Source of the DNA: Streptosporangium subroseum
GTDB taxonomy: Bacteria; Actinomycetota; Actinomycetes; Streptosporangiales; Streptosporangiaceae
DNA length: 64,000 nucleotides
Assembly: GCF_900188345.1 (NCBI RefSeq)
Contig: NZ_FZOD01000019.1
Location: 1 to 64,000, forward strand
Direction of reading: 5' to 3'
Positions within the stretch are counted from its first letter, which is position 1; each line of letters begins with the position of its first letter. A program made the position numbers and the translations under genes. The notes beneath the pieces were generated by a model. The model was not told where the DNA came from. It saw only the letters and a program-made list of their open reading frames with translations, and did no database searches. Shown one piece after another: positions 17,199 to 25,386 of the stretch.

Positions 17199-17716
17199 GT
17201 CGATATCACCGCCGGTCCTCGCCCGTCATCGGGGCCATGAACCCGGTGAACCTCCCCGGTCGCAGCACTGGCTCACATCAGCCACTAACGGTCCACCTCA
17301 TGCCCGCCGCGATCACCCGGAACCACGCTCCGACCGCTACCGGTTGCAGCGGATACAACGGTCGCTTGGCCATGCTCAACGATGATGTCCAAGCGGCCTG
17401 GCGGTTCGCTGCGGCGATTGGGCGCGTTGGCGACGCTGGCCGCGACCGGCCGACGCGCGCAGGCCGCCGCAGGCGGACTGCCTTGACCTTGTAGTGATAC
17501 TTGTCGCCGAAAACGGCTCTGGCCCAAGATCCGCACCGGATGCTCCGGGTGATCAGGGGCCAGGATCTAGCTGATTCCGCAGGTCTACGCGTCGCCGGAG
17601 GTCAGGCCTACCGGGCACGAGACGCCGGTGCCACCGAGGCTGGGGTATCCATCGGGTCTCCCGAGACTGCCACTGTCCGAGCGGGAGATCACCTGGTCGG
17701 ATTCCAGCCTTCGGCT
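17199..17716. other. Intergenic, no supported gene
   Basis: About 520 bp between the hydrolase promoter side and the frameshifted toxin. Frames are open on both strands, but none shows a domain, ribosome site or conserved motif I recognise. Probably degraded accessory DNA. Confidence 0.4.
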
Positions 17717-18074
17717 TCAGACGTCGGTGTCCTTCGGGTGACGAGGTGAGGCATAGACGACCCAGATAGTTCGGGTAGCGTCATCGACGGCATAGCGGAC
17801 GCGCCCGCCGCTTGGTGACCTCGAATTCCCACTGCTCCAGTTCCTGGCCATTGTGGCGATGAGTTGAGAGGTCGCCACGTAGGCGATGTTGCCGCTCGTG
17901 ATCGACCCGTGAGCGTGGGTCGGCGCGCAGTGCCTCAAAGCACCGGCGCGTGTTGGCCAGAGCGTGACGGCACAACTCCTCCCATCCCTTGACCGCATCG
18001 CTGCTACCGAACCGGATATCCCATTCGCCGTCCGGAGGTGGGACCGTGACCCGATCACCACGCTTCGGACTCAC
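17717..18074 (-). pseudogene. RelE-like toxin gene with a frameshift
   Basis: The first frame starts GTG at 18,072-18,074 and reads through NGQELEQWEFEVTK, then runs into a stop. One base further the second frame continues the same protein as GGRVRYAVDDATRTIWVVYA then SPRHPKDTDV. Removing one C in the run near 17,806-17,812 restores a RelE/ParE-type toxin of about 118 aa (V-R-Y-x-V-D, then T-x-W-V, then S-P-R-H-P-K). GTGA overlap with the upstream antitoxin confirms the operon. Either an inactivating 1-nt insertion or a sequencing error. Confidence 0.75.
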
Positions 18075-18541
18075 GCTGAGACCTCTACCGGTCCGAAGTC
18101 ACCGCTTGTGGCCTTGCGAGCCTGGGCGTAGCGCACGGGGTCGGCCTTGATCCGAGCGGTCGCCCGCCAGCCCGCGATGACCTCCTGGGTGGTGACGTCG
18201 ACATCCAGCTCCGCGGCATCGGAGAGCGCCTCTACCAGTTCCAGGGTGAAGGCACGCAGTTCGTCGGAGGTGAGGTGGCGGACCCAGGGGAAGACCTCGG
18301 GCATGGCGATGACCAGCGTGCGGGCGGTCGGATCGTGCTTGATGAGGGCGAGGAACAGGCGGGATGCGGTAGCCAGCGTCTGCCCGCGTTGATCCTCGCG
18401 GTCGGCGGCGGTCAGGTAGAAATCGGGGGCGTCGCGGTGGGTGATGCGTACGCGACCGAGGCGTGCGGCGCGTTCGGCGACGGCTCGGGGGTTTCTCGAC
18501 AGGTCCGAGAAGGTGACGGCATCGGCGTTACCAGTACTCAC
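18071..18541 (-). CDS. Phd/YefM-like antitoxin with C-terminal extension
   Basis: 156 aa. The first 50 residues (VTFSDLSRNPRAVAERAARL, then GRVRITHRDAPDFYLT) match the Phd/YefM DNA-binding fold, in which a short helix follows the S-x-N-P strand. The remaining 100 residues are helical and include PEVFPWVRHLTSDELRAFTL; this longer tail is seen in antitoxins paired with actinomycete RelE-like toxins. GTG start at 18,539-18,541 with a weak site. It is coupled to the frameshifted toxin, so the toxin may be lost while the antitoxin persists. Confidence 0.75.
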   Translation of the reverse strand: MSTGNADAVTFSDLSRNPRAVAERAARLGRVRITHRDAPDFYLTAADREDQRGQTLATASRLFLALIKHDPTARTLVIAMPEVFPWVRHLTSDELRAFTLELVEALSDAAELDVDVTTQEVIAGWRATARIKADPVRYAQARKATSGDFGPVEVSA

Positions 18542-18700
18542 CCCGCCATCGTAAGTCAGAACACATTCTGATAGATGGTGAACGCAGGAGAGATTGCTCT
18601 GCCGTCGCTTATTGGCGAACCGGGCAAGCCGAACCGTCGGACGGCTTACCCCGGAAAGACATGCAAGCGCGGGAAGTCATCTTCGGCCGGGTCCTCGCCC

Positions 18701-18767
18701 GTCCGGCAAGACCTCACGTGGATGGGTCACCTAGCTTGACGCTGGTGCCACCGTCGTCGCAGTAGCC
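18701..18767 (-). repeat. msrA 3'-end repeat, copy B
   Basis: Minus strand reads LGYCDDGGTSVKLGDPST, stop. The core (18,724-18,750) is identical to the intact msrA tail. Left of the core it resembles copy A rather than msrA. It separates the two adjacent toxin-antitoxin loci. Confidence 0.85.
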
Positions 18768-18823
18768 CAGCATTGAACGGCTCTCGCCGTACACGGTTCC
18801 AGCCCGTGAACGGCGACGACGGG

Positions 18824-19342
18824 CTAACGCGACCCCGAGCAGAACTCCGTCCAGAGATCGACGGCTTCCTCCAGGTCAAGTGCGGCCACATCCTCGCGGG
18901 CCATGCCGACCGTATAGATCAACCGATCGGCGAGCCAGTCAGGAACAGGCTCTCGCGCGGGCGTCTCGTCGACATGGATGTGACCGGTCAGAGTTCCCAA
19001 ACGGTCGATGACCTCGCCGAGGCGCACAACGTCAGGACGCGAACCGCCGGCCGCTTGGACTCGCGCTTTGGCTTCGGCGTAGACCTCGGCGTCGGCCCTT
19101 TCTCCGACCGCCCAGATCTCACAGATCTCAACCGCCTTGTCGTCGGTGATCCGGTAGACGACCCGCCACGTGTTTCGTCCGACGACGAGCTTGCGGAACC
19201 CGGTCAACTCGCCGCCCAACGGGTAGCCGGCCTCGGGGTTCTCCAGCAGCAGGAGGATCTCCTTCAGGACCTTGGGCACGGCGTCCGGGCCGATCCTCCG
19301 GAGATCATCGACAGCCGGGTCGGTGAATACGACGTCGGACAT
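18824..19342 (-). CDS. RelE/ParE-type toxin with C-terminal extension
   Basis: 172 aa. The first 90 residues form the RelE fold: VVFTDPAVDDLRRIGPDA, LTGFRKLVVGRNTWRVVYRI, then VEICEIWAVGERADAEVYAE. The last 70 residues (RLGTLTGHIHVDETPAREPV, PDWLADRL) are extra compared with a typical RelE of about 90 aa and may be another partner-binding segment. RelE toxins cleave mRNA on the ribosome; ParE members poison gyrase; which applies cannot be told. It lies 2 bp downstream of its antitoxin. Confidence 0.8.
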   Translation of the reverse strand: MSDVVFTDPAVDDLRRIGPDAVPKVLKEILLLLENPEAGYPLGGELTGFRKLVVGRNTWRVVYRITDDKAVEICEIWAVGERADAEVYAEAKARVQAAGGSRPDVVRLGEVIDRLGTLTGHIHVDETPAREPVPDWLADRLIYTVGMAREDVAALDLEEAVDLWTEFCSGSR

Positions 19343-19344
19343 CG

Positions 19345-19656
19345 CTACTCGTCGTCATCCGGGAGCGCGGCCAGCGATTCACGGGTGTGCCCGAAAGCGG
19401 AAAGGACATCGTCGATCGATGTCCGCCGTCCACTGTCGGTGGCGGCCCTGACGAGAACCAACGCCAGATCCCGCAGATCGGCTGCGGCCTCTTCCAGCTC
19501 ATTGAGACGCCGCATGCTCACGACGGCTGCGACCGGCTGGTGCCGACGGGTCACCACCAGATCCGCCCCCTGCTCCGCGTCAGCCACCAGACGAGCCACC
19601 CCGCGCTGCGCGGCCTCGGTGACCGTGAGTTCGGTCGCGTCACGAAGAACAGCCAT
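19345..19656 (-). CDS. Phd/YefM-type antitoxin
   Basis: 103 aa. MAVLRDATELTVTEAAQRGV, then ARLVADAEQG, then VTRRHQPVAAVVSMRRLNEL fit the Phd/YefM fold (V-T-R-x-x-x-P-V-A-V-V). The acidic C-terminus (ESLAALPDDDE) is likely disordered and toxin-binding. The ATG at 19,656 opens the conserved domain; the frame runs further upstream through AT-rich promoter DNA. A pair of CTATATAG palindromes lies just before the start, suggesting autoregulation. Confidence 0.8.
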   Translation of the reverse strand: MAVLRDATELTVTEAAQRGVARLVADAEQGADLVVTRRHQPVAAVVSMRRLNELEEAAADLRDLALVLVRAATDSGRRTSIDDVLSAFGHTRESLAALPDDDE

Positions 19657-19663
19657 ACAAAAA

Positions 19664-19683
19664 CTATATAGAAAACTATATAG
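19664..19683 (-). promoter_or_regulatory. Twin CTATATAG operator/promoter of the toxin-antitoxin operon
   Basis: Two CTATATAG palindromes (19,664-19,671 and 19,676-19,683) are spaced 12 bp apart, 8 bp upstream of the antitoxin start. They are AT-rich enough to include the -10 element. Phd-type antitoxins commonly bind such paired sites. Confidence 0.55.
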
Positions 19684-19725
19684 AATGGCAATCATCAGGC
19701 CGAGAGCCTCGATCACCGAGCCAAT

Positions 19726-19787
19726 CGGACGGGTCACCTAGCTTGACGCTGGTGCCGCCAGGGCCACAGTAGCCGTTGGGGATCTTA
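19726..19787 (-). repeat. msrA 3'-end repeat, copy C
   Basis: Minus strand reads LPKIPNGYCGPGGTSVKLGD then PSDW. It keeps the L-x-K-x-P-x-G-Y-C-G approach of MsrA and the exact 27-bp core of the intact tail. It lies between the toxin-antitoxin promoter and the flavin reductase gene. Confidence 0.85.
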
Positions 19788-19886
19788 GGAAGTGTGGTGT
19801 CCGATTTCCGCCAGCGGTTTTCGCGGGGACCGAGGAGAGTCTTCGCGACGCGACGTGGCGTGGCGAAGGACAAAGGACAAGAGGGC

Positions 19887-20525
19887 ATGCACAAGATCTC
19901 CAAGCTAAAAGTGCTGTACTTCGGGACCCCTGTGGTCCTCATCGGCTCCCGAAACGAGGACGGCTCGGCAAACCTCGCGCCGATGTCTTCCGCTTGGTGG
20001 TTGGACGACTCCTGCATGCTGGGTCTCGGCAACAACGGTCAGACAGCGGCGAATCTGTTGCGCGAACGCGAGTGCGTGTTGAATCTTGCGTCCTCTTCGA
20101 TGGTCGACGCCGTTGACCGGCTCGCGCTTCTGACCGCGAAAGCAGTGATACCGGACTACCGGGTGCAGCAGGGTTACCGGTACGAGCGAGATAAGTTCGG
20201 GGTAGCGGGGCTGACCGAGCAGGCGGCGGAGCTGGTGCGGGCGCCGCGCGTCGAGGAGTGTCCCATCCAGTTGGAGTGCGTAGTGGATGAGGCGCACCCA
20301 TTCGGCGGTCCGGAGACGGAGGCGACCGCCTTCCAGGTCAGGGTGGTGCGCGTCCATGTCGAGGAGGAATTGATCATCCCCGGGACGCACTACGTGGATC
20401 CGCTGGGGTGGGATCCGCTCATCATGAAGTTCTGCGAGTTCTTCGGTGGCGGGCAGAACGTGCATCCGTCGAGGCTCGCCGAGGGCTGGAACATGCCGCA
20501 TCAGCTCCAGCGGGTGGCCGGCTGA
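19887..20525 (+). CDS. Flavin reductase family protein
   Basis: 212 aa. The split-barrel FMN-binding domain is indicated by PVVLIGSRNEDGSANLAPMS followed by SAWWLDD, and by the LGNNGQTAANLLRERECVLN stretch, typical of flavin reductase-like proteins (DIM6/NTAB group). These reduce flavin with NAD(P)H or act as FMN-containing oxidoreductases. ATG 19,887 is chosen for the GAGGG site just upstream; the frame stays open back to 19,776 across repeat C but has no site there. A single-gene block between repeats C and D. Confidence 0.85.
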   Translation: MHKISKLKVLYFGTPVVLIGSRNEDGSANLAPMSSAWWLDDSCMLGLGNNGQTAANLLRERECVLNLASSSMVDAVDRLALLTAKAVIPDYRVQQGYRYERDKFGVAGLTEQAAELVRAPRVEECPIQLECVVDEAHPFGGPETEATAFQVRVVRVHVEEELIIPGTHYVDPLGWDPLIMKFCEFFGGGQNVHPSRLAEGWNMPHQLQRVAG

Positions 20526-21030
20526 TCGTGGCTCGCGGCCGCGCCGTCCTCCGCAGCTCCGCCTGGCCTGCCGTACAAGGGATGTGCCACGGGATACGCG
20601 GCGCGCGCTGACGCAGGTCAGGCATGTTGCTGTACAGCACGGATGTACAGCGACGCAGTCGCACAAGTCCGTACGGCATCACACGTCTGGCCGGGGCGAG
20701 GAGCACGGTACGTCGTGACCGACCCCGGTTTGCACGTAGGCACTCATGGTGCTGTAGATCTACAGGTCTAGGGGGTCGTCTCGCGTGCGGTCGCGACGAT
20801 CGCCGACTTCGGTGCTCGTCCCTATAACGACCTTGGACGATCACGGACGGCAGGGGATCGGCGACGGTGCCAAAGGGCACGTGACGAGGGGCGGAAGGGT
20901 GCTGTGGACGCCTATGGACAACCCGATCACTCCTCGTAATAAAGAGGTGTGAACAACGTCTTCGGCGCTTGGACAGCAAAACGGCTCGCGCCCACAAGGT
21001 GGCGCGAGCTGTACGGCAAGATCCGAAGAA
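20526..21030. other. Intergenic block with an orphan palindrome
   Basis: No supported gene in about 500 bp. A perfect 14-bp palindrome CTGTAGATCTACAG sits at 20,752-20,765. It has the look of a regulator operator, but no regulator is adjacent. Confidence 0.45.
20984..21009. terminator. Hairpin, probable terminator
   Basis: A 9-bp perfect stem GCTCGCGCC / GGCGCGAGC encloses 8 nt. It sits 22 bp before msrA-tail copy D and could end minus-strand transcription passing through that copy, or plus-strand transcription from the flavin reductase. Confidence 0.5.
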
Positions 21031-21165
21031 CTAATCTTCGGTCGTGACCAGACCTGTCTGGCAGGCGCCCCACTCAGATGGGTCGCCTAGCTTGACGCTG
21101 GTGCCGCCGATTCCGCAGTAGCCGCCGAGGTTCTTGTGGAGATACTGCCGGTGGCAGCGGTTCAC
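21031..21165 (-). pseudogene. msrA 3'-end repeat, copy D (longest)
   Basis: Reads HRQYLHKNLGGYCGIGGTSV then KLGDPSEWGACQTGLVTTED, stop. The intact MsrA has HQQYLYKNPGGYCGIGGTSV then KLGDPSEWASCQAGLVPTEE. About 42 codons including the stop are kept, with no frameshift. It lies directly downstream of the SDR gene (stop at 21,175). No start or catalytic part, so it is a displaced gene end. Confidence 0.9.
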
Positions 21166-21174
21166 TTCATGCGA

Positions 21175-22056
21175 TCACACTGGCAGGCGGAGCGGGGCCA
21201 ACTGCCGGCTGAGCCTGAGGACGGCCTTGACCGTTCGTGGGTCGGCGGCGGGGGCGAAGGGGGTGACAGGACGGGCCTCGGGCCCGATGACAAGACCGGT
21301 CCGCCCGTCGAGTGAGGCGTCGGCCGCGGCGAGGATCGACGGCCGTGCCGCCACTGACGCGGAGCCGGACGTGGCGCGTTCGAAGGTTCGTCGGACCAGC
21401 GGCCACAGCAGCCGCAGCCCCGGCGAGACGATCTTGGGCGACCGCATGGTGCCGTCGGTCATCTCGGTGGCCGCGCCACCCGGATCCGCCGCGAAGACCG
21501 AGATGCCCGTACCTCGCAGCCGCTCCGCCAGATCCAGCGTGTAAGCGAGGTTGGCGAGCTTCGCCCGGCCGTACCAGTGGAAGCCGTAGTAGCCGCCCGG
21601 CGGCTCGACGGCGTCGAAGGAGCGTTTTGCGACCCGGACCGAACCTGAGGTGACGCTCACGATCCGGCCCGGCCCTCCGGCCCGAAGCGGTTCCAGCAGC
21701 AGTTCGGTCAACAGGTACGGGGAAAGGTGGTTCACGGCGAACGACGCCTCGATCCCGTCCACCGTCTGTTGCCGGTCTGCGAACATCGCCCCGACGTTGT
21801 TGACCAGAACGTCCAACCGCCCCTCCTCGGCGAAGCGGTCGGCGAGCGCTCGTACGGCACCAAGCGACGCGAGATCCGCAGCGACGAATCTCGCCTCCGG
21901 ACCGGTTGCCACCGCGTCGATCCGCTCGACTGCGCGGGCGCCCCGCTCGGCATTCCGGCCCACCACGGTCACCGCGTAACCGATCGCCGCCAGCCCCAGC
22001 GCGGTCTCCAGGCCGATTCCCCCGGTCCCCGCTGTCACCACAGCCCGTTTGCCCAT
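21175..22056 (-). CDS. SDR family oxidoreductase
   Basis: 293 aa. Cofactor loop TAGTGGIG at residues 8-15, then VLVNNVGAMFAD in the NNxG position. The catalytic Tyr-x3-Lys pair is YGRAKLAN, with Ser in VSVTSGS. It resembles the retinol-dehydrogenase-like SDRs and is a separate lineage from the SDR at 847. It lies downstream of a TetR gene on the same strand; between them are two palindromes that are likely TetR sites. It forms a two-gene block flanked by msrA-tail copies D and E. Confidence 0.88.
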   Translation of the reverse strand: MGKRAVVTAGTGGIGLETALGLAAIGYAVTVVGRNAERGARAVERIDAVATGPEARFVAADLASLGAVRALADRFAEEGRLDVLVNNVGAMFADRQQTVDGIEASFAVNHLSPYLLTELLLEPLRAGGPGRIVSVTSGSVRVAKRSFDAVEPPGGYYGFHWYGRAKLANLAYTLDLAERLRGTGISVFAADPGGAATEMTDGTMRSPKIVSPGLRLLWPLVRRTFERATSGSASVAARPSILAAADASLDGRTGLVIGPEARPVTPFAPAADPRTVKAVLRLSRQLAPLRLPV

Positions 22057-22085
22057 GGCTCCGCCCTTCGTCAGCCGGTCGCTAG

Positions 22086-22139
22086 CGGATAGCTATCCGT
22101 TTCCTGGCTCGTACCGTAACATAAGCGGATGACTATCCG
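22086..22139 (-). promoter_or_regulatory. Paired TetR-type operator before the SDR gene
   Basis: A perfect palindrome CGGATAGCTATCCG (22,086-22,099) and a near copy CGGATGACTATCCG (22,126-22,139) lie 40 bp apart between the TetR and SDR genes. The SDR therefore probably has its own repressed promoter rather than simple read-through. Confidence 0.6.
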
Positions 22140-22196
22140 ATTAGAGAAGTTGGGCGTGCGGCAGCGAACTTCCGAGCCGAGAATTCCGTACTGCCG

Positions 22197-22775
22197 TCAA
22201 CGCGGGGGGCGCAGACCCTCAAGAAGAACATCGAGGTAGATCTCCGCGTACTTGGCGTCATTGTCGCCGGAGCGGACCGCGTGCTCGATGCCGCAGAGCA
22301 GGCGGCGGACGTCGTCCGCCTCGATGCCATGCCGAATGGCCCCCGCACGGCGGGCGCGGTCGAGTAATTCCGCGACCGCATGGTCAAGCTCGGCTTTCAT
22401 CGCCGAGGTCCGCGCGTCGGCGTCGCTGGCGGATCCTAGCACCGCCGCGAACCCGGCATCGTCCAGCGCGCGTCCGAGAGCGAACCGCAGGAGGCGGTGC
22501 AGACCTGCGAGCGAATCCTCGTCGGCCGCCGCAACCTGCGCCTCCCGGACAAGCTGCTGGAAGCTTTCCGCCAGCAGTGCTTCCAACAGCGCATGCCGGT
22601 TGGGAAAATGCCGGTACACGGTCCCAACGCCCACTCCCGCGAGCCGAGCGATGGCGTTCAGCATGAGCGAGTCGTCACCTGCGGCCAACTGCTCCCTAGC
22701 GACCTGCAACACCCGTGCGCGGTTGCGCGCGGCGTCCGCGCGCAACGCCGTCCCCCGGTCAGCATTGGGTGTCAC
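22197..22775 (-). CDS. TetR/AcrR family transcriptional regulator
   Basis: 192 aa. The helix-turn-helix MLNAIARLAGVGVGTVYRHF is textbook TetR. The C-terminal region (RRAGAIRHGIEADDVRRLLC) matches the SbtR/TetR_C-type domain common in actinomycetes. GTG start. It lies upstream of the SDR on the same strand, 140 bp away, and probably represses it through the twin palindromes at 22,086-22,139. Confidence 0.88.
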   Translation of the reverse strand: MTPNADRGTALRADAARNRARVLQVAREQLAAGDDSLMLNAIARLAGVGVGTVYRHFPNRHALLEALLAESFQQLVREAQVAAADEDSLAGLHRLLRFALGRALDDAGFAAVLGSASDADARTSAMKAELDHAVAELLDRARRAGAIRHGIEADDVRRLLCGIEHAVRSGDNDAKYAEIYLDVLLEGLRPPR

Positions 22776-23263
22776 GGGCTCAGCCTAATGGCCTGCCACC
22801 CAAGCGCCGCGCGGTGCCGAGGGAAGTGCCCAGCCGCTCGCTCGGTCTTCCCCACGCGCCTCCTCCTCGGCGGGCGACCGACCAGGTCACAGGGCGTTGG
22901 ACGTACGCATCCACCAGAGCCTCCTGGGACATGCTCACTTTGAGCGCGAGCCGTAGAGCAAGATCTGGGAAGCTGCCCCGCGGCCGAGACCAGGCCGGTC
23001 TGCTAAGAACCCTCTCGGACGGTTCACCTGGCCTGACACTGGTGCCACCGATTCCGCAGTAGTCGCCGGTTCAAACGGCCGAGGCATGCGGCGTGAATCG
23101 TCCCTTCCCGTTGGCAGCCCGGCTATGGGCGGCCCATGTGAAGCATGGTTTGACGTGACGCACGGCGAGCATGCCCTGCGTCTCAAGCAACCTGTTCAAC
23201 CGTCCTGATGTGCCCCGCCACGAATGGCCGACATCGCGCAGGGTCGGCCTTCACCGTCCTGTC
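22776..23263. other. Intergenic block containing msrA-tail copy E
   Basis: Apart from repeat E, nothing is supported. A minus-strand frame (MSQEALVDAYVQRPVTW) near 22,800-22,935 looks weakly coding but has no known domain. The TetR promoter must lie at its left end. Confidence 0.4.
22989..23073 (-). repeat. msrA 3'-end repeat, copy E (frameshifted)
   Basis: Minus strand reads GDYCGIGGTSVRPGEPSE, then the MsrA-like DNA continues out of frame (a CAGACCGGCCTGGTC stretch parallels the intact CAGGCGGGTCTGGTT). It shares the CCGATTCCGCAGTAG segment with msrA and copy D. Confidence 0.85.
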
Positions 23264-24358
23264 TCAGGCCGCGCACGCGCGGTCGGAGATGCGGGAGAGA
23301 TCCAGGACCGCATACCGGTTGTCCGTGGTCTGCCAGAGCAGAATCGGCTCGGGGACAACTGCGCCGAGGGCGATCTCATAAGCACCGGTCTTGTCGTCCA
23401 CCCCAGATCCGATGCGTGCACTCTTACCTGAGCATCGGTCGTAGACCAGCGCGGACGTCCCGATCTCCCCGTCGGAGATATTCATCGAGCCGCCCCCGTA
23501 GACGAACGGCAGTCCGAAGAGACCGAACCTGTCTGCGATCAGCCTCTGGCTCCTGAGTTCAGCCGGGACGGTCACACGACCGGTGCCGTTCCTGTTCTGC
23601 ACGACCACCGTCGTCAGTTCATACGGGCGAGGAGGGAACTTGCCCGTGCACCATTCGACCCCGCACTGAAAATCCCTGACGTCCGGACCCGGCTCCACGG
23701 CCGGTCGCTTCTCGGCCGGGGGGACCGGCTCCTGCTCGCCGCCGGCAAGAGGGATCCGATAGGTACCGCCATCCTCGGCTCGCCAGATGACATGATCTCC
23801 CTCGATCTCCACCTCCCCGGTCCATGGACTCCCGTCCCACGGCGTCAGGGAGGCCACCTTTCGCATCTCCCCGCCCGACCTGGGCATGGACCACAGCTCC
23901 AGGTGCTGCTTTCCGTCATTCTGCAGGTGCGTGCGATAAACCCCAACGGTCCACGCGATCCGCGTGTCACCCACGGCCACAACGTGAATGTCATAGCAGC
24001 CACTACAGTCCGCCCACTTCGGCGCGGTGGCCAGCACGCGATGTCGCTTGGTCCGCAGGTTGTACGTCAGGAACCGGACCCGCACGTCGAACTCGGTCAC
24101 TACGAGGACCTCGTCCTCGCTGAGCAGGGCCAACGGCCGGACATACGGTCCCTTCCCGAGCCTCGTAGGCACCGTAAAGATTGCCTCCGGCCATACGGCC
24201 ACGGCCGACTTCACCTCGGGCACCTTGGGCAGAGTCGCAGGTCGAACCGGTGGCAACCCATGATTGATATCACCACTCGTACAGGCGGAAGCCGTGCCAA
24301 CGGCGGCCACCACCAGCGACGCGACTACAAACAGCCGAAAAAAACAAGTTTTTCTCAC
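23264..24358 (-). CDS. Secreted lipoprotein, beta-propeller-like, unknown function
   Basis: 364 aa. The N-terminus is a lipoprotein signal: basic MRKTCFFRLF, a hydrophobic stretch, then TASAC with the lipidation Cys near residue 26. The mature part alternates beta-strands with repeats such as LALLSEDEVLVVTEF, HVVAVGDTRIAWTVG and VEIEGDHVIWRAEDG, suggesting a small propeller. Two CxxC-like loops (CSGC, CGVEWC) could form disulfides. No catalytic motif. It is exported to the outer face of the membrane; role unknown. Confidence 0.75.
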   Translation of the reverse strand: MRKTCFFRLFVVASLVVAAVGTASACTSGDINHGLPPVRPATLPKVPEVKSAVAVWPEAIFTVPTRLGKGPYVRPLALLSEDEVLVVTEFDVRVRFLTYNLRTKRHRVLATAPKWADCSGCYDIHVVAVGDTRIAWTVGVYRTHLQNDGKQHLELWSMPRSGGEMRKVASLTPWDGSPWTGEVEIEGDHVIWRAEDGGTYRIPLAGGEQEPVPPAEKRPAVEPGPDVRDFQCGVEWCTGKFPPRPYELTTVVVQNRNGTGRVTVPAELRSQRLIADRFGLFGLPFVYGGGSMNISDGEIGTSALVYDRCSGKSARIGSGVDDKTGAYEIALGAVVPEPILLWQTTDNRYAVLDLSRISDRACAA

Positions 24359-24591
24359 GAACTTTCAGACGCATGATCCATGAATCAAGTTCCTCCGGCC
24401 ATGGATAAATCATCGATCGCACAGCTGAGCAGGGATTACGCTTGCATGCGTCTTTCGTCGAACGCACGCAGTTTCGTTCTATGCATGAAGACAGCCGACG
24501 AAACCCCTGAGACCAACGCGGCCTGACGTTAAATCACCCTAAAGATTGGCACCTTTATCCAGGTTGAACGCCGCACTTCGCCTCTGACCAG

Positions 24592-25386
24592 TTAACTCAA
24601 TGCCTCGGAGCGCAGCACCTCGGCTCGGAGAATACGAACGAGGTCCTTCGGCTCGGCGTTGTGATTCGTCTGTCGCCGAACCTCCTTCCGAACCGCATCG
24701 ATCACCAGATCCGACAGCACAACCTGAGCCAGCGACTTGGCCGAGGTCGCCGCCCGCGCTTTCCATAGGTCATCGATCAAACGACGCTTGAAGGCTTCCT
24801 TGCTCAGGTAGAAGAGAGCATCCGTCTTCGCCGCCAACCCGGCCTCGCCAAGGAGATCGACCTCCAGGGCGAGGTCGATCACTACCGGCAGTCCTCCGGT
24901 CATGTGATAGACCTGCCAGACCTGCCCATTGGTGAGGATCATCCACTCGACCCCCTCGTTCACGGCATACATCTGAACCTGACGCAGATGCCTCAAGTTG
25001 AGCTTCTGGCTACAACGCTTGACCTCGATGAAAGCGACAAGCTGTTTCTCGATGCGAATCCCGTAGTCCGCGAACTCACCTTTGACCTGATATTCGGTCG
25101 TGAGCTCTTCGTACTTGTCGTAACCCAACCCATCGCAGAGAAAGTCAGTCACCAGCAGCCGAGTGTCTCCCTCGTTGGCATCTCTGGCTACGAGGTCAGC
25201 AAGAGGCTTGGAGTAGCGACGCACAGCCGCCCGAACACGATCTCGCGCATCCACCTCCCATTTCGGGGCAGCACGTGGGGCGGACGGCTTCTTAGCCAGG
25301 ACGCCACGCTCCGCCACAGATGGAGAGAGAACCTCCTCATCTTCCTGCCCGGAAACGACCGCTGCTTCGCCTGCCTGCTCACTCAT
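24592..25386 (-). CDS. Stand-alone HsdR_N-like PD-(D/E)xK nuclease-domain protein
   Basis: 264 aa. After a disordered, acidic first 45 residues comes the N-terminal domain of type I restriction R subunits: LLVTDFLCDGLGYD, YQVKGEFADYGIRI, then LVAFIEVKRCSQKLN with the D ... E-x-K catalytic set, and QVQMYAVNEGVEWMILTNGQ. The helicase motor and the rest of HsdR are absent by design: the protein ends in a helical tail (LAQVVLSDLVIDAVRKEVRR). No HsdM or HsdS is nearby. It could be a small defence or DNA-processing nuclease. AT-rich upstream DNA suggests transfer. Confidence 0.78.
   Translation of the reverse strand: MSEQAGEAAVVSGQEDEEVLSPSVAERGVLAKKPSAPRAAPKWEVDARDRVRAAVRRYSKPLADLVARDANEGDTRLLVTDFLCDGLGYDKYEELTTEYQVKGEFADYGIRIEKQLVAFIEVKRCSQKLNLRHLRQVQMYAVNEGVEWMILTNGQVWQVYHMTGGLPVVIDLALEVDLLGEAGLAAKTDALFYLSKEAFKRRLIDDLWKARAATSAKSLAQVVLSDLVIDAVRKEVRRQTNHNAEPKDLVRILRAEVLRSEALS

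Noticed and set aside
21031..21165. Repeat D as a second functional msrA
   Set aside because: Only the last ~42 codons exist; no catalytic Cys region and no start.
18701..23073. msrA-tail repeats as integron attC sites
   Set aside because: They lack the inverted core sites and imperfect palindrome of attC, there is no IntI gene, and homology to the msrA coding end explains them fully.
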